From: Acidobacteria subdivision 2 bacterium RH1 MAG20
GTDB taxonomy: Bacteria > Acidobacteriota > Terriglobia > Terriglobales > Acidobacteriaceae
Length of the DNA stretch: 8,647 nt
NCBI GenBank assembly: GCA_002197545.1
Contig: NFUO01000161.1
Location: forward strand, 1 to 8,647
Direction: 5' to 3'
Part shown: positions 1 to 6,146 of the stretch, one piece after another
Position numbering within the stretch: the first letter of the stretch is position 1
Layout of the letters: the number at the start of each line of letters is the position of its first letter
Made by a program: the position numbers and the translations under genes
The notes under the pieces: generated by a model
The model's database searches: none
What the model saw: only the letters and a program-made list of their open reading frames with translations
What the model was told of the DNA's origin: nothing

Positions 1-322
1 AAAGCCGCTGCAACATAGCGCCTACTCCACGCGGCTCGAGCGTAAAGCCGCGAGCAATCTTCAAAGCCGCTAGATTTGCGCGGAGCGATGCAAGCGCCGG
101 CTCCGCATTTTCAGCGAACCATACATGCGCCGCCCCGCGACTGAGAGCTTCGATTCCCACAGCGCCCGTCCCTGCGTAAAGATCGACAAAGCGGCAGCCA
201 TCAAGGCGCGAGGCAAGAATATTGAAGAGAGTCTCACGCAGCCGGTCGCTGGTAGGCCGTGTCTCTAACCCGCGCGGAGCGATCAACGAACGGGAGCGAT
301 AAGTGCCTGCAATGACGCGCAT
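1..322 (-). CDS. rsmD: 16S rRNA (guanine966-N2)-methyltransferase RsmD, 5' part only
   Basis: The enzyme methylates G966 of 16S rRNA in the 30S subunit using S-adenosylmethionine. The window holds the first 107 codons, and the C-terminal half, including the catalytic NPPY/F motif, lies off the left edge. Visible family signatures are the start MRVIAGTYRSR, the conserved block RPTSDRLRETLFNIL, and the SAM-binding motif I DLYAGTGAVGIEALSRGA, which is followed by the acidic FAEN that usually contacts the ribose. The ATG sits at 322..320 with only a short G-run immediately upstream as a possible ribosome-binding site. No in-frame stop occurs in the visible part. It is divergent from the S2P-like gene, with a gap of only 13 to 49 bases depending on that gene's true start, so the two promoters must overlap each other's 5' regions. 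Family assignment is confident. Confidence 0.9.
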   Translation of the reverse strand, partial: MRVIAGTYRSRSLIAPRGLETRPTSDRLRETLFNILASRLDGCRFVDLYAGTGAVGIEALSRGAAHVWFAENAEPALASLRANLAALKIARGFTLEPRGVGAMLQRL

Positions 323-335
323 CCCCTGATGGTAT

Positions 336-1487
336 ATGGCCGGTATGACGGCAGCGCATACAATGAAAGCTATGCGTGGGTGGTCATTTCCGATCGGTAG
401 AATTCTCGGCGTGGATATTCGCATCCACACCTTCTTTGTGCTTTTGCTCGGCGTCGCCGTCAGCTATGGCTCGGTAGTCGGCTCGACCGGCGGACGCGGC
501 TTCGCTTTGTGGCTGCTGCTTCTGCTCGCCGTGGTGGTCCGCGAGCTTGCCCGCGCCATCGCCGCCGCATGGTTCGGTCTGGAGTTGCGCAGCATCCTCT
601 TGTTGCCAACCGGTGGCCTGATGACCTTTGCCACACCCGAAGCGACCGAACGCGCCGACGCGCCGGACGTACAAAAGCGTCTCGCCCTGGTCGGCCCCAT
701 AGCAAATATCGGCTTCGGCCTGCTGCTGGCCGCAATTGTTCTCGCGGTGACACCACAAGTCAACCTCCTCGAGCGCCCCTGGATTACGCTGCCCCACCTC
801 CTGCGCTCGTCGGTGTGGGTCAATCTTCTGCTCGGTGTGGTGAACCTTCTCCCCGCCTCTCCGCTCGACGGCGGCCGTCTCTTCCGCGGCGAGTTCTCCA
901 AAACTAATGGCGTCATGAAGGGCTCACGCACCTCCGCCGGCCTCGGCCAACTGATCGCGATTGGCCTCATCATCGGCGGCCTGGCCATCAGCAACATGTG
1001 GCTCATCATGATCGGCGGCTTCGTCCTGATCGGCTCCCACATGGAAAGCCAGGGCCTGCTGCTACAAAACGACACTGAGGCGGTACTCATGCGCGACGTC
1101 ATGCTGACGGAGTTCAGTATGCTCTCCGCCTCGGACACGCTCGAAGACGCGTTGCAGCGCTCGGTGCACACCCTGCAAGATGTCTTTCCCGTAGTCCGCG
1201 GCGCAAACCTGGTCGGCGCGGTCTCCCGCCAGGGCATCGTAGACGCGCTGCAAACCGACGGCAACGGCTACGTCCAGGGCGTCATGACGCGCTCCTTCCA
1301 GACCGCTCAGCCCGACGACTCGCTGGTCAAGACCCTGCGCCGCATCATGAGCGGCCAGGTTGCTCAACTGGTTCCTATCCTCGAAGGCGACCGCATCGTC
1401 GGCATCATCACCCCGCAGAACCTGAACCACGCCCTCGGCCTGTTGAACCAGCGCCGCAAACTGCGGCAACCGGAAGACCATGCCTGA
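336..1487 (+). CDS. Site-2-protease (M50) family membrane protein with two CBS domains, zinc site lost
   Basis: The fold is that of the S2P/M50 intramembrane metalloprotease family. Hydrophobic segments lie at about residues 30-49, 56-80, 113-138, 160-178 and 203-233, followed by two cytoplasmic CBS domains (about 252-310 and 314-372) that usually sense nucleotides. The third-ligand motif is intact: NLLPASPLDGG at 170-180 with D178. The HExxH motif is not. At 69-73 the protein reads RELAR, so both zinc-binding histidines are arginine (CGC codons where CAC would be expected) while E70 remains. This suggests a pseudoprotease with a binding or regulatory role, although the substrate is unknown. 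The ATG at 336 has no clear ribosome-binding site. ATGs at 345, 363 and 372 are alternatives, and the one at 372 (MRGWSFPIGRI) matches the usual family N-terminus best. The 3' end overlaps rsmI by 8 bases, so the two are probably co-transcribed. Confidence 0.85.
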   Translation: MAGMTAAHTMKAMRGWSFPIGRILGVDIRIHTFFVLLLGVAVSYGSVVGSTGGRGFALWLLLLLAVVVRELARAIAAAWFGLELRSILLLPTGGLMTFATPEATERADAPDVQKRLALVGPIANIGFGLLLAAIVLAVTPQVNLLERPWITLPHLLRSSVWVNLLLGVVNLLPASPLDGGRLFRGEFSKTNGVMKGSRTSAGLGQLIAIGLIIGGLAISNMWLIMIGGFVLIGSHMESQGLLLQNDTEAVLMRDVMLTEFSMLSASDTLEDALQRSVHTLQDVFPVVRGANLVGAVSRQGIVDALQTDGNGYVQGVMTRSFQTAQPDDSLVKTLRRIMSGQVAQLVPILEGDRIVGIITPQNLNHALGLLNQRRKLRQPEDHA

Positions 1488-2343
1488 CCCGCCTCTAACG
1501 CCGGGCCTCTATCTTGTAGCAACGCCCATCGGCAATCTCGAAGACATCACGCTCCGCGCTCTCCGCATCCTGCGCAGCGCCGACCGCATCGCCTGCGAGG
1601 ACACCCGCCAGACCCAGAAGCTGCTGAACCACTTCGAAATCCGCGTCCCCACCGTCAGTTACCACATGCACAACGAAGGCCCCCGCTCTGAAGAGCTTGT
1701 AGCCGAGCTAAAGCAAGGCGCCCGCATCGCCATCGTCAGCGACGCCGGCACTCCAGGCATCGCCGACCCTGGCGGCCAGATCGCCGCAGCCGCCATCGCC
1801 GCCGGCATCCCGGTCTTCCCCGTCCCCGGGGCAAACGCCGCAATAAGCGCTCTAATAGCAAGCGGCCTATCCACGGACGAATTCGCCTTCCACGGCTTTC
1901 TTCCCGCCAAGGCAGGCCAGCGCAAAACCGCCCTTGAAGAGCTTTCCCGCGACGGCGCGACCCACATCTTCTACGAAGCGCCGCATCGCATCGTAGACAC
2001 CCTCGCAGACATCGAAGTCGTCTTCGGAGCCACGCAACACGCAGTCATAGCCCGCGAGCTCACCAAGCTGCACGAAGAGTTCCTGCGCGGCCCGGCCGCC
2101 GAACTCCGCACCCAACTAGCCGCCCGACCCAGTATCCGTGGCGAGATCGTTCTTCTACTCGCACCCCAACCAGCAGAAAAAGCCCACACAACACAGCAAT
2201 CCATCGCCATCGAAGTCGCCGCACTGATGCATACCGAAAAAATCAGCGAGATGGACGCCCTAAAGCGCATCGCCAAAAACCGTGGAATGGGCAAAAGCGA
2301 AGCCTACCGCGAACTCCAGCGCGAACAGAACCGCCTGCGCTAA
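1480..2343 (+). CDS. rsmI: 16S rRNA (cytidine1402-2'-O)-methyltransferase RsmI
   Basis: RsmI methylates the 2'-hydroxyl of C1402 in 16S rRNA, near the ribosomal P site, and belongs to the tetrapyrrole-methylase superfamily. Its diagnostic blocks are all present: VATPIGNLEDIT (residues 13-24), CEDTRQTQKLL (39-49), VSDAGTPGIADPG (86-98), a PGANA segment, FYEAPHRI, and ARELTKLHEEFLRG. The C-terminus has the small helical region ending GMGKSEAYREL that is common in this family. At 287 residues it is full length. The start ATG lies inside the end of the S2P-like gene (8-base overlap), with GGAAG just upstream as the ribosome-binding site, which indicates translational coupling. It converges on the hypothetical gene on the other strand with only 6 bases between stop codons. 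No anomalies are visible. Confidence 0.95.
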   Translation: MPDPPLTPGLYLVATPIGNLEDITLRALRILRSADRIACEDTRQTQKLLNHFEIRVPTVSYHMHNEGPRSEELVAELKQGARIAIVSDAGTPGIADPGGQIAAAAIAAGIPVFPVPGANAAISALIASGLSTDEFAFHGFLPAKAGQRKTALEELSRDGATHIFYEAPHRIVDTLADIEVVFGATQHAVIARELTKLHEEFLRGPAAELRTQLAARPSIRGEIVLLLAPQPAEKAHTTQQSIAIEVAALMHTEKISEMDALKRIAKNRGMGKSEAYRELQREQNRLR

Positions 2344-2349
2344 GCCCAG

Positions 2350-2763
2350 TTACTCCCGGCCCTTCACGCGGTCGTACATATACACATCGCTCGTCGTCCC
2401 CAGCGCCTCGTTATACAGACTCGTAGCGCCAGTCGCTTCATTCAACTCTTCGCTGAAATCGTGGATCGCGCGCAGTTTGTCCGCAGTCGCCGGAATCTCC
2501 AGGTGGCTCGTCTTGAGAAATTTCTGGTAGCCACGGTCCAGCAGCCGCGAAATCTCGCCGTTCAGCACCCAGCCAGGGTGAGACAGCATCAGCACCGTCC
2601 CATCGGGAGCGGCGGCAATCTCCGCGGCGCAGCCATACTTCCGCACCTGAAACGCGTTCGGAGTGCGCTTTGCACCCTCCTGCGCCGGCGCCACATCAAA
2701 TCGCTGACCGCCCAGTAGGGAGAGAACATCATTGAAGCTTCGTTGTTGGCTCTTCTTTGCCAT
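2350..2763 (-). CDS. Conserved-looking hypothetical protein, 137 residues
   Basis: I do not recognise this family. The product is a soluble protein with no signal peptide or membrane segment. It has a basic start (MAKKSQQRSFNDVLSLLGG) and an N-terminal low-complexity stretch to about residue 40. A compact mixed segment rich in alternating hydrophobic residues follows (AAEIAAAPDGTVLMLSHPGW, about 45-65). The C-terminal half is helical and charged and ends DVYMYDRVKGRE. Support for a real gene comes from its position, since it fills the gap between rsmI and cysM exactly and is convergent with rsmI (6-base gap), and from its high third-position GC, which matches the neighbours. The ATG at 2763 has no obvious Shine-Dalgarno sequence directly upstream. 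A plus-strand frame in the same stretch looks like a shadow. Function is unknown, and I infer none. Confidence 0.7.
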   Translation of the reverse strand: MAKKSQQRSFNDVLSLLGGQRFDVAPAQEGAKRTPNAFQVRKYGCAAEIAAAPDGTVLMLSHPGWVLNGEISRLLDRGYQKFLKTSHLEIPATADKLRAIHDFSEELNEATGATSLYNEALGTTSDVYMYDRVKGRE

Positions 2764-2872
2764 AAGTTAGACTCATCTTAACTGTCGCACATCCGCTCCT
2801 CTCCTACAAAATCGGCGCCGTCGCGGTGAGCTACGGACTAAAAACAGAAACGCGGGACGAAAAACGGAAATA
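2764..2872. promoter_or_regulatory. Divergent promoter region between the hypothetical gene and the cysM operon
   Basis: This 109-base gap separates the start codons of two divergent genes, so it must hold the promoter of the sulfur operon and probably that of the hypothetical gene. I see no convincing -35/-10 pair. A small dyad, AGTTA (2765-2769) and TAACT (2779-2783), lies next to the hypothetical gene's start and could be an operator or chance. Just before cysM the strand is A-rich, with CGGAAATA directly ahead of the ATG as the only ribosome-binding candidate. Assignment rests on gene arrangement rather than on recognised motifs. Confidence 0.4.
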
Positions 2873-3808
2873 ATGATTACTTCCACCAAATCGCTCGGCA
2901 CCGGCATTCTCCAACGCATCGGCAACACGCCACTCGTCCGTCTGGAGCGCCTTGCATCGCATCTCCAAGGAGTTCAAATCCTCGGCAAGGCCGAGTGGAC
3001 CAACCCGGGCGGCTCCGTCAAAGACCGCGCCGCCTCGGCTATCGTCATGGACGCCCAGCGCCGAGGTCTGCTCACCGCCAGCCGCGGCCTGCTCGACGCC
3101 ACCAGCGGCAACACCGGCATCGCCTACGCCATGCTGGGCGCTGCGCTCGATTTCTCCGTCACCCTCTGCATGCCTTCCAATGTTTCGCCCGAACGCAAGC
3201 GTTACCTCGCGGCTTATGGCGCAAAGGTGATCTGGACCGACCCCGCCGACGGCTCCGACGGAGCCATCCGCAAGGCCCGCGAGCTCACCGGCGCCGAGCC
3301 CGACAAATACTTCTACGCCGACCAGTACTCCAACGAAGAAAACTGGAAGGCACACTATCGCACCACCGCCAACGAGATCTGGGAGCAGACCGAGGGCCGC
3401 GTCACCCACTTCGTCGCCGGTCTCGGCACCAGCGGCACCTTCATGGGCACCACCCGCCGCCTGCGCGAGCTCAACCCCGACATCCGCTGCATCTCCATGC
3501 AGCCCGACTCGCCCTTCAACGGCCTCGAAGGGCTGAAGTACATGCCCACGGCAATCGTCCCCCGCATCTACGATCCGTCGCTCGCCGACGCCAACATCGA
3601 GATGCCGACCGAGACAGCCTATAAAATGGTGAAAAGCCTTGCACGCAATCAGGGAGTCCTCGTCGGCATCTCCGCGGCCGCCGCCGTCGCCACGTCGCTG
3701 CAGGTTGCCGAGTGGGAGGCCAAAGCCGAACGCGAAGCCGTCATCGTGACGATCCTTCCCGACTCGGCTGAAAAATATATGAGCGAACGTTTCTGGCAGG
3801 AGGAGTAA
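2873..3808 (+). CDS. cysM: PLP-dependent cysteine synthase, CysM type (CysO-dependent)
   Basis: This is a fold-type II PLP enzyme of the cysteine synthase family. It forms an aminoacrylate from an activated serine and adds sulfur to it. Visible features are the PLP lysine K50 in NPGGSVKDR, the substrate loop TSGNTG (77-82), the phosphate-binding loop GTSGT (185-189), GISAAA (265-270) at the pyridine-side serine, and LPDSAEKY near the C-terminus. At 311 residues it has the usual length. The operon partners (Mec peptidase, CysO carrier, MoeZ) point to the M. tuberculosis CysM pathway, in which O-phosphoserine and CysO thiocarboxylate are the substrates. By eye, the position of the mycobacterial phosphoserine-selecting Arg220 falls on K222 (GLEGLKYM), a conservative cationic change. 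O-acetylserine with free sulfide remains an alternative. The ribosome-binding site of the next gene lies within this gene's 3' end. Confidence 0.9.
   Translation: MITSTKSLGTGILQRIGNTPLVRLERLASHLQGVQILGKAEWTNPGGSVKDRAASAIVMDAQRRGLLTASRGLLDATSGNTGIAYAMLGAALDFSVTLCMPSNVSPERKRYLAAYGAKVIWTDPADGSDGAIRKARELTGAEPDKYFYADQYSNEENWKAHYRTTANEIWEQTEGRVTHFVAGLGTSGTFMGTTRRLRELNPDIRCISMQPDSPFNGLEGLKYMPTAIVPRIYDPSLADANIEMPTETAYKMVKSLARNQGVLVGISAAAAVATSLQVAEWEAKAEREAVIVTILPDSAEKYMSERFWQEE
3798..3803 (+). promoter_or_regulatory. Strong Shine-Dalgarno site for the Mec gene (GTG start)
   Basis: AGGAGG lies inside the last codons of cysM, 9 bases before the GTG at 3813. It decides the start of the peptidase gene, which has no nearby ATG, and it implies translation coupled to cysM across a 4-base gap. 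Confidence 0.8.
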
Positions 3809-3812
3809 CCCA

Positions 3813-4295
3813 GTGCTTCAAATCAGCTATGCCGACTACGAAGCCCTGCGCGCACACGGCGAAGAGACCTACCCGAACGAGTGCTGCGGCGTTCTCCTGG
3901 GCAAAAACGAACGCGGCAGCGACGGTGCGACCAACCGCGTCCACCAGCTTGTCCGCGCCGGCAACACCCGCACTGACTCCGCCCACAACCGCTACAACAT
4001 CGCCCCGCAGGAGCTGGTCAAGATTCAGCGTCAGGCGCGCGGCCTCGGGCTCGACATCGTCGGCTTCTACCACTCTCACCCAGACCATCCCGCCCAATGG
4101 TCGACTACAGACTTCGCCGAAGCCCACTGGCTGAGCTGCTCCTACATCATCACCAGCGTCGAAAAAGGCAAAGCAGCACTGACCAACTCCTTCCTGCTCA
4201 CCGGGACCGGAGAGGAAGATAAGAAGTTCGAAGACGAAGCCATCGAGATTGAAATTGCCGAAGCTCAGGCAAACAACCAGAAAGGTCAAGCATGA
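3813..4295 (+). CDS. mec: JAMM/MPN+ zinc peptidase, Mec-like (CysO-cysteine hydrolase)
   Basis: This is a cytoplasmic metallopeptidase of the JAB1/MPN+/Mov34 family. In M. tuberculosis the homologous Mec cuts the bond between CysO's terminal glycine and the newly made cysteine, releasing cysteine and regenerating CysO. The full catalytic set is visible: E23 in YPNECCGVLLG, then H87-x-H89 with exactly ten residues to D100, and S97 within the stretch HSHPDHPAQWSTTD. At 160 residues it is slightly longer than minimal family members because of a charged tail rich in Glu and Lys. It starts with GTG behind a near-perfect ribosome-binding site. Its stop overlaps the cysO start (ATGA), the usual signature of coupled translation. 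Because the neighbouring carrier has extra residues after Gly-Gly, this enzyme may also act as the processing peptidase, as QbsD does for QbsE. Confidence 0.9.
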   Translation: MLQISYADYEALRAHGEETYPNECCGVLLGKNERGSDGATNRVHQLVRAGNTRTDSAHNRYNIAPQELVKIQRQARGLGLDIVGFYHSHPDHPAQWSTTDFAEAHWLSCSYIITSVEKGKAALTNSFLLTGTGEEDKKFEDEAIEIEIAEAQANNQKGQA

Positions 4296-4573
4296 ACATT
4301 CACATCCCTACACCGTTGCGCACCTACACGGGCGGCCTCGAAACCGTCTCCGTCTCCGGTGCGACCGTCAACGCGGTGTTCGAGCAGCTCACCATCAAGT
4401 ATCCCGAGTTGAAGCAACACCTCTTCACCCCCGAGGGCAAGCTGCGCTCCTTCGTCAACGTCTACCTCAACGACGACGACCTGCGCTATCTGGCTGATAA
4501 AGAAGGCACTGCCGTCTCCGACCGTGACGAGCTGACCATTATTCCTTCCATCGCCGGCGGCGCGAACTGTTGA
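4292..4573 (+). CDS. cysO: CysO-type ubiquitin-like sulfur carrier with a C-terminal Ala-Asn-Cys tail
   Basis: This is a beta-grasp protein of the MoaD/ThiS/CysO family that carries sulfur as a C-terminal glycine thiocarboxylate. The layout closely follows mycobacterial CysO: a start MNIHIPTPLRTYTGG, an RSFVNVYLNDDD strand-and-turn (about 52-63), and the end LTIIPSIAGG (81-90). Mature carriers end in Gly-Gly, but here three more residues (A91, N92, C93) precede the stop. They would have to be removed before the adenylation step. The JAMM peptidase encoded immediately upstream, with a 4-base ATGA overlap, is the obvious candidate. Known precedents are QbsE (Cys-Phe tail cut by QbsD) and HcyS in Wolinella. 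The operon argues for CysO rather than MoaD or ThiS, since no molybdopterin or thiamine genes are in view. A weak AAAGG ribosome-binding site lies upstream. Confidence 0.9.
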   Translation: MNIHIPTPLRTYTGGLETVSVSGATVNAVFEQLTIKYPELKQHLFTPEGKLRSFVNVYLNDDDLRYLADKEGTAVSDRDELTIIPSIAGGANC

Positions 4574-4646
4574 CCCCAACGACATGTTGGCGAGCACCTA
4601 TCCAATAGGGTTTGCTCCAGTTAGCCGAATCAAACGCAAAATTCAC

Positions 4647-4692
4647 GTCATCTCGACCGAAGGCGACGCTTTTGCCTCCGTAGTGGAGAGAC
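4647..4692 (+). repeat. Probable dispersed palindromic intergenic repeat (REP-like)
   Basis: An imperfect dyad occupies the middle of the 243-base gap between cysO and moeZ. GTC/GAC (4647-4649 and 4690-4692) and CTC/GAG (4652-4654 and 4686-4688) form the outer arms, and GAAGGC/GCCTCC (4659-4664 and 4674-4679, with one G-T pair) forms the inner stem. The outer wording, CATCTCGACCGAAG on the left and GTGGAGAGACCCCTGTATTTC on the right, resembles a motif I recall from many acidobacterial intergenic regions, running on to about 4705. That recollection was not checked, and only one copy is in the window. Confidence 0.4.
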
Positions 4693-4728
4693 CCCTGTAT
4701 TTCGTCGGTGTTTGTTTTACGCTGGTGC

Positions 4729-4762
4729 AGGCTCTCATGGGGGTCTCGCCCCCATTGAGCCT
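4729..4762 (+). other. Strong hairpin upstream of moeZ (attenuator or terminator candidate)
   Basis: A two-part stem is seen directly. AGGCTC (4729-4734) pairs with GAGCCT (4757-4762), and the perfect ATGGGGG (4737-4743) pairs with CCCCCAT (4749-4755), with loop TCTCG and a TC/T internal bulge. It ends 54 bases before the moeZ start codon. Only a short CTTTCC follows, without a real T-run, so it is not a classic intrinsic terminator. It could lower read-through into moeZ, stabilise the upstream cysM-mec-cysO transcript end, or belong to the repeat next to it. Confidence 0.5.
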
Positions 4763-4816
4763 TTCCATCGGCTCCTGCATCTACAATTAACAACAAGAAG
4801 TAACGAAGGAAGCGCA

Positions 4817-6040
4817 ATGCCTACAGCCATTGAAGAAACCGTAGAACTACCCAAGCTCACTAACGACGAGATCGCCCGTTACTCCCGCCACCTCATCCTG
4901 CCCGAAGTCGGCATGGAAGGCCAGCAGAAGCTCAAGGCGGCCAAAGTCCTTTGTATCGGCACCGGTGGCCTCGGCGCGCCGCTCGCGCTCTATCTGGCCG
5001 CTGCCGGAGTCGGCACCATCGGCCTGGTCGACTTCGATGTCGTCGATCACAGCAATCTTCAGCGTCAGATCATCCACTCAACCCACACCGTCGGCATGTT
5101 GAAGAACGACTCGGCCGAGTTGATGCTCAAGGGCCTCAACCCAAACCTGAACGTCATCAAACACAACACCATGCTCACCAGCGCCAACGCGCTCGACATC
5201 CTCAAGGACTACGACGTCATCGCCGACGGCACCGACAACTTCCAGACCCGCTATCTGGTCAACGATGCCTGCGTCATCCTCAGCAAGCCAAACGCCTACG
5301 CCTCCATCTACCGCTTCGAAGGCCAAGCCAGTGTCTTCGGCACCGAGCAGGGCCCCTGCTACCGCTGCCTCTATCCCGAGCCGCCACCGCCGGGCCTCGT
5401 TCCCTCGTGCGCTGAAGGCGGCGTGCTCGGCATCCTGCCGGGTCTGCTCGGCGTCATCCAGGCCACCGAGACCATCAAGCTGATCCTCGGCATCGGCGAG
5501 CCTCTGATTGGCCGCCTGCTGTTGGTCGATGCCCTCGGCATGAACTTCCGCACGCTCAAGCTGCGCAAGAACCCCGAGTGCCCGGTCTGCGGCCTCAACC
5601 CGACCGTCACAGAGCTGATCGACTACGACCAGTTCTGCGGCATCGAGAAGCCAACTTCGGTAGGCCCGCTCGAAGTCGCCCGCGATAAGGCTGTAGCCGA
5701 CCTGCCCGTGGTCGACGGCATCCCGCAGATCTCCGTCGAGGCCCTCAAGCGCAAGCTGGACGCCAAAGAAGACGTCTTCGTCCTCGACGTCCGCGAGCCG
5801 CACGAGTACCAGATCGTGAACCTCGGCGCGCCCCTGATCCCGGTCGGCGAGATCGAACGCCGGGTCGGCGAGCTAGCCGCGCAGAAAGACCGCGAGATCG
5901 TCGTCCACTGCAAGACCGGCGGACGCAGCCAGAAGGCCGCTCTCGCCCTCAAGCAGGCGGGCTTCACCAACGTCTCCAACCTGACCGGCGGCATCACAGC
6001 CTGGGCCGAAAAGATCGACCCGTCGCTGCCTAAATACTAG
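4817..6040 (+). CDS. moeZ: MoeZ-type adenylyltransferase/sulfurtransferase (ThiF/MoeB + rhodanese fusion)
   Basis: This E1-like enzyme adenylates the C-terminal glycine of a sulfur carrier and then transfers sulfur from its rhodanese domain to make the thiocarboxylate. The ThiF domain covers about 14-265: ATP loop GTGGLG (48-53), NLQRQ (80-84), ADGTDN (136-141) with R145, zinc pairs C181/C184 and C255/C258, and C198 in the loop where MoeB-type enzymes may form a thioester. The rhodanese domain covers about 302-400, with active loop C365-K-T-G-G-R-S371. Length is 407 residues, normal for MoeZ. I chose the ATG at 4817 because GAAGGAAG precedes it and the conserved domain starts soon after. The reading frame extends upstream to 4712, but that part has no family similarity and runs through a hairpin. 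It probably serves CysO, and possibly MoaD or ThiS elsewhere in the genome. Confidence 0.93.
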   Translation: MPTAIEETVELPKLTNDEIARYSRHLILPEVGMEGQQKLKAAKVLCIGTGGLGAPLALYLAAAGVGTIGLVDFDVVDHSNLQRQIIHSTHTVGMLKNDSAELMLKGLNPNLNVIKHNTMLTSANALDILKDYDVIADGTDNFQTRYLVNDACVILSKPNAYASIYRFEGQASVFGTEQGPCYRCLYPEPPPPGLVPSCAEGGVLGILPGLLGVIQATETIKLILGIGEPLIGRLLLVDALGMNFRTLKLRKNPECPVCGLNPTVTELIDYDQFCGIEKPTSVGPLEVARDKAVADLPVVDGIPQISVEALKRKLDAKEDVFVLDVREPHEYQIVNLGAPLIPVGEIERRVGELAAQKDREIVVHCKTGGRSQKAALALKQAGFTNVSNLTGGITAWAEKIDPSLPKY

Positions 6041-6049
6041 GGCCTATTT

Positions 6050-6081
6050 CGCAGGGACGTCCTTTGCGGGACGCCCCTGCG
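6050..6081 (+). terminator. Hairpin after moeZ, likely transcript end
   Basis: A stem of twelve pairs with one A-C mismatch begins 9 bases after the moeZ stop: CGCAGGG (6050-6056) with CCCTGCG (6075-6081), and CGTCC (6058-6062) with GGACG (6069-6073). The loop is six bases. A short TATTT precedes the stem and no T-run follows, so it is a terminator-like or 3'-protecting structure rather than a textbook intrinsic terminator. Confidence 0.55.
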
Positions 6082-6112
6082 CGGTTCTAAGCGGATAGCC
6101 TGCTCTGCGCAA

Positions 6113-6146
6113 AGTTGGGCCGCTCGTCGGCGCTAGGCCCCCAACT
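6113..6146. repeat. Inverted repeat between moeZ and the transposon end
   Basis: AGTTGGGCC (6113-6121) is complementary to GG-CC-CCCAACT (6136-6146) with a two-base bulge, and an alternative inner stem GCCG/CGGC is possible. It lies 28 bases outside the predicted element end. It could be a second terminator for the moeZ transcript, or for a gene that used to follow it, or a dyad chosen as target. Confidence 0.4.

Noticed and set aside
464..1264. Long minus-strand open frame (266 codons) inside the S2P-like gene
   Set aside because: It is antisense to a gene with clear family motifs, and its translation is low-complexity and rich in Arg, Ser and Pro, as expected for a shadow in GC-rich DNA.
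2995..3624. Plus-strand open frame (209 codons) inside cysM in another frame
   Set aside because: The product is almost entirely Arg, His, Pro and Gln, a frame shadow of cysM.
4292..4573. Frameshift or pseudogene reading for the CysO tail
   Set aside because: The frame is continuous and the Gly-Gly is in place. Three in-frame codons then a TGA need no frameshift, and tailed carriers with JAMM partners are known.
4584..4790. Small plus-strand frame (68 codons) in the cysO-moeZ gap
   Set aside because: It spans the dyad and hairpin structures, has no ribosome-binding site and no recognisable protein.
4712..4816. N-terminal extension of MoeZ by 35 residues
   Set aside because: The extension runs through a strong hairpin, has no family similarity and lacks a ribosome-binding site. 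The ATG at 4817 has GAAGGAAG upstream and fits the usual MoeZ length.
5078..5803. Minus-strand open frame (241 codons) inside moeZ
   Set aside because: It is antisense to well-conserved ThiF and rhodanese motifs, and its composition is that of a GC-rich shadow (runs of Val, Ala, Asp and Gly).
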